From Alphaproteobacteria bacterium (GTDB lineage: Bacteria > Pseudomonadota > Alphaproteobacteria > Sphingomonadales > Sphingomonadaceae), in NCBI GenBank assembly GCA_018970445.1, contig JAGWWF010000010.1, positions 50,264 through 114,263 on the forward strand: a stretch of 64,000 nt of DNA, read 5' to 3'. Both the position numbers and the translations under genes were made by a program. The notes below the pieces were generated by a model that worked only from the letters and a program-made list of their open reading frames with translations, made no database searches and was not told where the DNA came from. Shown here piece by piece: positions 59,695 through 64,000 of this stretch (the first letter of the stretch is position 1; each line of letters begins with the position of its first letter).

Positions 59695-61702
59695 TCCTGT
59701 CCGCCGCGCCAGTTTCACCCGCCGCGCGCTGTTGCTGGGCGCCGGCATGGCCGGCACCGGCACGCTGCTGGCCGGGCGCATGGCCTATCTGTCGCTGTTC
59801 GAAGGCGAAACCTATCGGCTGAAGGCCGAAGGCAATCGGGTGCAGAACCGGCTGGTGCCGCCGCGCCGGGGCTGGATTGTCGATCGCCATGGCAAGCCGA
59901 TCGCCCTGAACCGCCCGGATTACCGGCTGGAACTGCGCCCGGCCGACATCAGCGATGCCGGCAGTGATCTGGATGCGACGCTGATTGCCATCCGCCAGGT
60001 GATCGATATCGGCCCCGACGATGAACTGCGCATCCGCGATGATGTGGCGACCCAGCCGCGCTTCATGCCGGTGGTGGTGCGATCGGGCCTGAGCTGGCCG
60101 GAGTTTTCCGCCTGCAACGTGCGGCTGGCCACCGTGCCGGGGGTGGAGGCGGTGCAGAGCTTTTCGCGCCATTATCCCGAAGGGGAGCGGATGGCGCATC
60201 TGATCGGCTATGTCGGCGCGCCGACGCCGGAACAATATCGCGCCGAAAAGAACCCGCTGCTGATCTATCCCGGTTACCGCATCGGCAAGGATGGCATCGA
60301 ACGCCACGAGGATCGGCGGCTGCGCGGCCAGGCCGGTGCGTCTCGGGTGGAGGTGACGGCGCGCGGGGAGCTGGTGCGCGAACTGGGCACCCGCGCCGAC
60401 AAGCCGGGCAACACGCTGAAGCTGACCATCGATCGCGACGTGCAGAATTATGCCGCCCGCCGGCTGGGGGACAATTCGGCCAGCGTGATCGTGATGGATT
60501 GCCAGAGCGGCGATGTGCTGGCGATGGTGTCGATGCCGGCCTATGATCCCAACATCTTTTCCACCCGCGTGCCGGCCCGGCTGTGGGCCGCGCTGCAACA
60601 GGATGATCACACCCCGCTGCTGAACAAGAGTGCGATGGGCCTGTATCCGCCCGGCTCCACCTTCAAGATGGTCAGCACGCTGGCGGCGCTGGAAGCGGGG
60701 ATTGATCCCGATGAAGCGGTGCTGTGCACCGGTTCCTACCGGCTGGGCAACAACAGCTGGCATTGCCACGCCCGTCGCGGCCATGGCGGGGTGAACATGC
60801 GCCGCGCCCTGCCGCTCAGCTGCGATACCTATTTCTATGTGATGGGCCGGCGCGTGGGGGTGGATGCCATCGCCGCCATGGCGCGGCGGCTGGGCCTGGG
60901 GGCCGAATATCCCCTGCCCATCCCCGGCCAGGCCGGCGGCATCGTGCCCGACAAGGCGTGGAAACAGAAACGCTATGGCCCCGATCCGAAAAAGGGCGGC
61001 TGGCGCGAGGGCGAAACCCTCAATGCCGCCATCGGCCAGGGCTATATCATCACCAATCCGCTGCAACTGGCGGTGATGACGGCGCGGCTGGCCAGCGGCA
61101 AGGCGGTGCTGCCGCGCCTGATCGATGATGGCAGCACGCCCGATTTCCCGTCGCTGGGCATCCCCGATGCGCATCTGGCCATCGTGCGGCAGGGCATGGT
61201 GGATGTGGTGAACGCCGGCTATGGCACGGCGCGGGCGGCGCGCAGCCCGGTGCCCGATGTGCTGATCGCCGGGAAGACCGGCACCGCCCAGGTGCGCCGC
61301 ATCTCCATGGCCGAACGCCGGCGCGGCGTGATCCGCAACGAGGCGCTGCCGTGGAAGCAGCGCGACCATGCGCTGTTTGTCGCCTTTGCCCCGGCCGGGG
61401 CGCCGCGCTATGCCGCCTCGGTGATCCTGGAACATGGCATTGCCGGTGGCCGTTATGCCGCGCCGATTGCGCGCGACGTCCTCACCTATCTGTTCGAACC
61501 GGAACGGGCGCTGGCCGTGCTGCCAGCGGTGGAGGCCGAGGCCGCCGAACGGCGCGCTGCCGCCGCCGTGCAGGATGAAGCCGCCAGCATCGCCGCCGAA
61601 AATCGCCGGCTGATGCCCAGCTGGCTCAAGATCGACATCAAGCCACCGGTGTTCGAGGTGGCCGAACCCGACGCGCCGCAACCGCCGCGCGAACCGGAAT
61701 AG
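59687..61702 (+). CDS. mrdA: Penicillin-binding protein 2
   Basis: 671 aa transpeptidase of the elongasome. N-terminal anchor (RRALLLGAGMAGTGTLLAG), pedestal domain (RGWIVDRHGKPIALNRPDY), catalytic motifs GLYPPGSTFKMVSTLAALEA (S-x-x-K), LSCDTYFYVMG (S-C-D in the S-x-N position) and IAGKTGTAQV (KTG). Cross-links peptidoglycan during elongation. Overlaps mreD by 8 bases. The C-terminus has a long Ala/Glu-rich tail. Confidence 0.95.
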   Translation: MDDPVRRASFTRRALLLGAGMAGTGTLLAGRMAYLSLFEGETYRLKAEGNRVQNRLVPPRRGWIVDRHGKPIALNRPDYRLELRPADISDAGSDLDATLIAIRQVIDIGPDDELRIRDDVATQPRFMPVVVRSGLSWPEFSACNVRLATVPGVEAVQSFSRHYPEGERMAHLIGYVGAPTPEQYRAEKNPLLIYPGYRIGKDGIERHEDRRLRGQAGASRVEVTARGELVRELGTRADKPGNTLKLTIDRDVQNYAARRLGDNSASVIVMDCQSGDVLAMVSMPAYDPNIFSTRVPARLWAALQQDDHTPLLNKSAMGLYPPGSTFKMVSTLAALEAGIDPDEAVLCTGSYRLGNNSWHCHARRGHGGVNMRRALPLSCDTYFYVMGRRVGVDAIAAMARRLGLGAEYPLPIPGQAGGIVPDKAWKQKRYGPDPKKGGWREGETLNAAIGQGYIITNPLQLAVMTARLASGKAVLPRLIDDGSTPDFPSLGIPDAHLAIVRQGMVDVVNAGYGTARAARSPVPDVLIAGKTGTAQVRRISMAERRRGVIRNEALPWKQRDHALFVAFAPAGAPRYAASVILEHGIAGGRYAAPIARDVLTYLFEPERALAVLPAVEAEAAERRAAAAVQDEAASIAAENRRLMPSWLKIDIKPPVFEVAEPDAPQPPREPE

Positions 61703-61709
61703 GCCCGCC

Positions 61710-62819
61710 ATGGATCTGCTCAACGGCCCCTGGCGCCGCGAACTGGGCCGCCTGCCCTGGGGGGTGGTGGTGGTGATCACCGCCATCGCCGGCTTTGGCG
61801 TGGCCGTGCTTTATTCGGCCGGCGGCGGCTCGCTCGACCCCTGGGCGCTCAAACACGGCGTGCGCTTTGCGATTCTGCTGATCGGCGCGCTGGCGCTGGC
61901 GATGCTGCCACCCGAACGCTGGCTGGCGCTGGCCTGGCCGATCTATGCCACACTGCTGGTGGCACTGGTGGGGGTGGAACTGGTGGGCGCAGTCAAGGGC
62001 GGCAGCCAGCGCTGGCTCAATCTGGGCTTCATGGAATTCCAGCCATCGGAACTGATGAAGCTGGCCATCATCCTGGCGCTGGCGCGGTTTTTCCAGTTCG
62101 TGCCCAAGGGCTTTGAAAGCCGGCCCGATGTGCTGATCGGCGCGCTGGTCATCATCCTGGCTCCGGTGGGGCTGGTGATGCTGCAACCCGATCTGGGCAC
62201 CGCTCTTGCCATCCTGTTCGGTGGTATCGTGGTGATGTTCCTGGCCGGGGTGCGGCTGTGGCTGTTCGGTGCCGCGCTGGCCGGCGTGGCCGCCCTGCTG
62301 CCGGTGGCGTGGAGCCTGCTGCACGATTATCAGAAAAATCGCGTGCTGATCTTCCTTGATCCCGAAAGCGATCCGCGCGGCGCCGGCTATCACATCACGC
62401 AAAGCAAGATCGCCATCGGTTCGGGCGGCCTGTCGGGCAAGGGCTTTCTGCAGGGCACCCAAAGCCATCTGGATTATCTGCCCGAACTGCACACCGATTT
62501 CGCCTTTGCCACCATGGCCGAAGAATGGGGGCTGCTGGGCGGGCTGGTCGTCATCATCCTCTATGGCCTGGTGCTGGCCTGGGGCATCCGCACCGCGATT
62601 GCCGCCGGCAGCCAGTTCCAGCGCCTGCTCAGCCTGGGCCTGATGGCGACGCTGTTCTTCTATCTGGCGATCAACATGATGATGGTGATGGGCCTGGCCC
62701 CGGTGGTGGGCATCCCGCTGCCGCTGATCAGCTGGGGCGGCAGTTCGATGATGACGGTGATGATCCTGCTGGGCCTGGTGATGGGCGTGGCCCGTGCCAA
62801 CCGCCCGCACCGCGATTGA
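61710..62819 (+). CDS. mrdB: Peptidoglycan glycosyltransferase RodA
   Basis: 369 aa SEDS-family polymerase with about ten membrane helices. Signature regions: QPSELMKLAIILALARFF, LQPDLGTALAILFGG, QSKIAIGSGGLSGKGFLQGT, FAFATMAEEWGLLGGL and IPLPLISWGGSSMM. Partner of PBP2. Last gene of the operon; starts 7 bases after mrdA. Confidence 0.96.
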   Translation: MDLLNGPWRRELGRLPWGVVVVITAIAGFGVAVLYSAGGGSLDPWALKHGVRFAILLIGALALAMLPPERWLALAWPIYATLLVALVGVELVGAVKGGSQRWLNLGFMEFQPSELMKLAIILALARFFQFVPKGFESRPDVLIGALVIILAPVGLVMLQPDLGTALAILFGGIVVMFLAGVRLWLFGAALAGVAALLPVAWSLLHDYQKNRVLIFLDPESDPRGAGYHITQSKIAIGSGGLSGKGFLQGTQSHLDYLPELHTDFAFATMAEEWGLLGGLVVIILYGLVLAWGIRTAIAAGSQFQRLLSLGLMATLFFYLAINMMMVMGLAPVVGIPLPLISWGGSSMMTVMILLGLVMGVARANRPHRD

Positions 62820-62916
62820 GCCGCGCAAAAACCGGTTTACAAGCCCCCAGCCCCTTGCTAGATGCGCGCTCCCGAACGGCGGCACCCCGCCGATCCGGCG
62901 CTGGCACCAGCGCAGT

Positions 62917-62992
<76 letters not shown>

Positions 62993-63056
62993 CCTTCTAA
63001 ACATTGGATTTTTCGGCATTTGTTGGGCTGCGAAATTTCGTCCGAAAATCCCTCCC

Positions 63057-63076
63057 AGTAAGCACATAGTAAGCAC
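63057..63076. repeat. Two AGTAAGCAC direct repeats near tRNA-Lys
   Basis: AGTAAGCAC at 63057-63065 and 63068-63076, spaced 11 bases start to start (about one helical turn). Suggests integrase/excisionase arm-binding sites; a CGAAATTTCG palindrome lies at 63031-63040. Confidence 0.5.
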
Positions 63077-63101
63077 CGCGCGCATTTTCGCGGGCTGGGC
63101 C

Positions 63102-63734
63102 TCAGAACATCAACCGACCGATCGACGCGGCCAAATCCGCCTCAATCTCGATATCATGGGCAGCAATGCGCTCGACCAGCCGGCGGTGCGTTGAGCGATG
63201 CATCCCCTTTGGCCTAGGCAGCATATCGGCAGGCCACTCCAGATCATCCAGATGCGGCCCCAACCGCCTACGGAGCTTGCGAGATTGCTCGCAATGCCGA
63301 TCCAGCCGGCTTTCGTTCTGACTCGGATATGCCACCCGGTGGCAATGCCGACACAGGAAACGCTCACCGCCCCACAGGACGCCCACGCGCCGGGAGCAAC
63401 GTGGACAGGTCAGCCAGGGCCTATATCCGCCATAATGGCAGGGCTGCCATTCCAAACGAACCGCCTCGCGCACGCTATTCCAGTCAGCCCCAGACGCCCG
63501 GACCTTATAGATCAGGAGCAATTCCGAAGGGCGCTCCCCTTCCGACGTGGCAATCCGAATGTCCGAGGTTCGCTGGCCGTTGACACTCCAATAGATGGTC
63601 GCGGCCCTGGACCCGGCCAGATAGCCCTCCCGGTGCAGGAACCGCACATCCAGCCGCAACATCGATCGATCTGCAACAGGCTTGCCGCCACCGCCCGACC
63701 ACCGCATACCCGCGCCGCTTCCACGTCCGCCCAT
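63102..63734 (-). CDS. Zinc-ribbon protein of a probable mobile-island family
   Basis: 210 aa. Gly-rich N-terminus (MGGRGSGAGMRWSGGGG), a beta-rich middle (ATIYWSVNGQRTSDIRI, PCHYGGYRPWLTC) and a zinc ribbon CPRC then FLCRHCHRVAYPSQNE, followed by a basic helical tail (RRRLGPHLDDLEWP, KPKGM-like RPKGMHRSTHRRL). I associate this architecture with accessory regions of proteobacterial genomes; no function is established. Transcribed toward the tRNA. Confidence 0.75.
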   Translation of the reverse strand: MGGRGSGAGMRWSGGGGKPVADRSMLRLDVRFLHREGYLAGSRAATIYWSVNGQRTSDIRIATSEGERPSELLLIYKVRASGADWNSVREAVRLEWQPCHYGGYRPWLTCPRCSRRVGVLWGGERFLCRHCHRVAYPSQNESRLDRHCEQSRKLRRRLGPHLDDLEWPADMLPRPKGMHRSTHRRLVERIAAHDIEIEADLAASIGRLMF

Positions 63735-63881
63735 GCGCGGATTCTAGCCGAAATCATTAGGTAAATCGCGCCTTTCTTGGCTACGGTGCCAGTAAGGGCT
63801 GGCTCCGGCCTGACCGCAGGCAACGCGGCACAGGATCGGCCAACCAATTCGCATCCACAGCAAAAGAACTTGGGGGCAACC

Positions 63882-64000
63882 TTGGCCATCACGCTCAGAA
63901 ACCTGCTGGAACGCTATCGCGAAAGCGCGACGAATGAACGGTCCAAGGGCGACTATTTCGAAAAGCTGGTGAAGGTTTGGCTTGCCAATGCGCCAACCCA
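63882..64000 (+). CDS. Type ISP restriction-modification/helicase protein, N-terminal fragment
   Basis: Only the first 39 codons are visible, starting at a TTG 7 bases after GGGGG. The sequence NLLERYRESATNERSKGDYF followed by EKLVKVWLANAPT matches the N-terminal helices typical of large predicted helicases and type ISP restriction enzymes, whose Mrr-like nuclease domain opens with a KG-x-x-FE-x-L segment. Full proteins are usually over 1500 aa. The rest lies outside the window, so the assignment rests on this motif only. Confidence 0.55.
   Translation, partial: MAITLRNLLERYRESATNERSKGDYFEKLVKVWLANAPT

Larger units (their letters stand above)
62993..64000. mobile_element. Putative left edge of a tRNA-Lys genomic island
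   Basis: The DNA after tRNA-Lys is less GC-rich and differently coded than the rest of the window, and carries an island-type zinc-ribbon gene and the start of a helicase/restriction gene. No integrase is inside the window. The far edge, the integrase and the repeated tRNA 3' end would lie beyond base 64000. Confidence 0.5.

Overview
The window is very GC-rich, densely packed DNA whose gene content points to an alphaproteobacterium of the order Sphingomonadales. The clues are alphaproteobacterial family members (PhaR, DUF1465, DUF2125, a DksA lacking most zinc cysteines, an mfd/sdhE/recG group, an mre-rod operon) and short intergenic palindromes of a kind I associate with sphingomonads. Two convergent chlorophyll-pathway genes stand out: a light-dependent protochlorophyllide reductase (por, 26362-27348) and a ferredoxin-type 8-vinyl reductase (bciB, 27733-28971). 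Together they suggest an aerobic anoxygenic phototroph, although no other photosynthesis genes lie in the window. The genus cannot be fixed from the sequence alone; a Sandarakinorhabdus/Polymorphobacter-like organism is an inference.

Layout. 1-9959: the 3' part of a class I fumarase, two related two-cysteine exported proteins around a HAD phosphatase, a NylB-like serine hydrolase, a periplasmic RidA homologue, a PNPOx-like protein, a BrnTA toxin-antitoxin pair, EttA, a secreted esterase and a small zinc-ribbon membrane protein. 9968-19714: recG, sdhE, mfd, a pseudo-receiver/GGDEF/EAL protein, moaA and nadK. 19780-26288: tRNA-Asn, a Trp/Gly-repeat DUF6600 protein, an RNase D-like gene, lptC-lptA, an alpha/beta hydrolase, MTA phosphorylase and a D-threonine-aldolase-like PLP enzyme. 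26362-33460: por, bciB and a three-gene ABC-transporter/lipocalin operon (ATPase, FtsX-type permease, AttH-like protein).

33528-45860: a VOC protein, DUF1465, Hsp20, a TPR protein, two YdcH/DUF465 mini-proteins, DksA, a polyhydroxyalkanoate group (phaR, a PhaC-like hydrolase, a thiolase), a methyltransferase-like gene with a PaaI thioesterase, DUF1905, metX-metW divergent from hisC-tyrC, and an SH3-type exported protein. 45946-52863: a minus-strand fatty-acid and envelope block, fabD-fabG-acpP-fabF-mltG-ydcF-plsC-DUF2125. 53091-56939: a TPR exported protein with a textbook terminator, a bfr/bfd iron-storage pair (bfd encodes only 57 aa) and mutL. 57094-62819: the rod-shape operon mreB-mreC-mreD-mrdA(PBP2)-mrdB(RodA).

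The last kilobase changes character. Directly after tRNA-Lys(CTT) at 62917-62992 come phase-spaced 9-bp repeats, a zinc-ribbon protein of a family I associate with mobile islands, and the first 39 codons of what looks like a type ISP restriction-modification/helicase protein running off the end. This looks like the edge of a tRNA-targeted genomic island, possibly carrying defence genes, and is the most promising lead for a new system just outside the window. Other non-coding points of interest are two copies of a composite hairpin element (about 5991-6153 and 51002-51126), a probably leaderless, operator-covered brnTA promoter, and several long perfect hairpins between genes.
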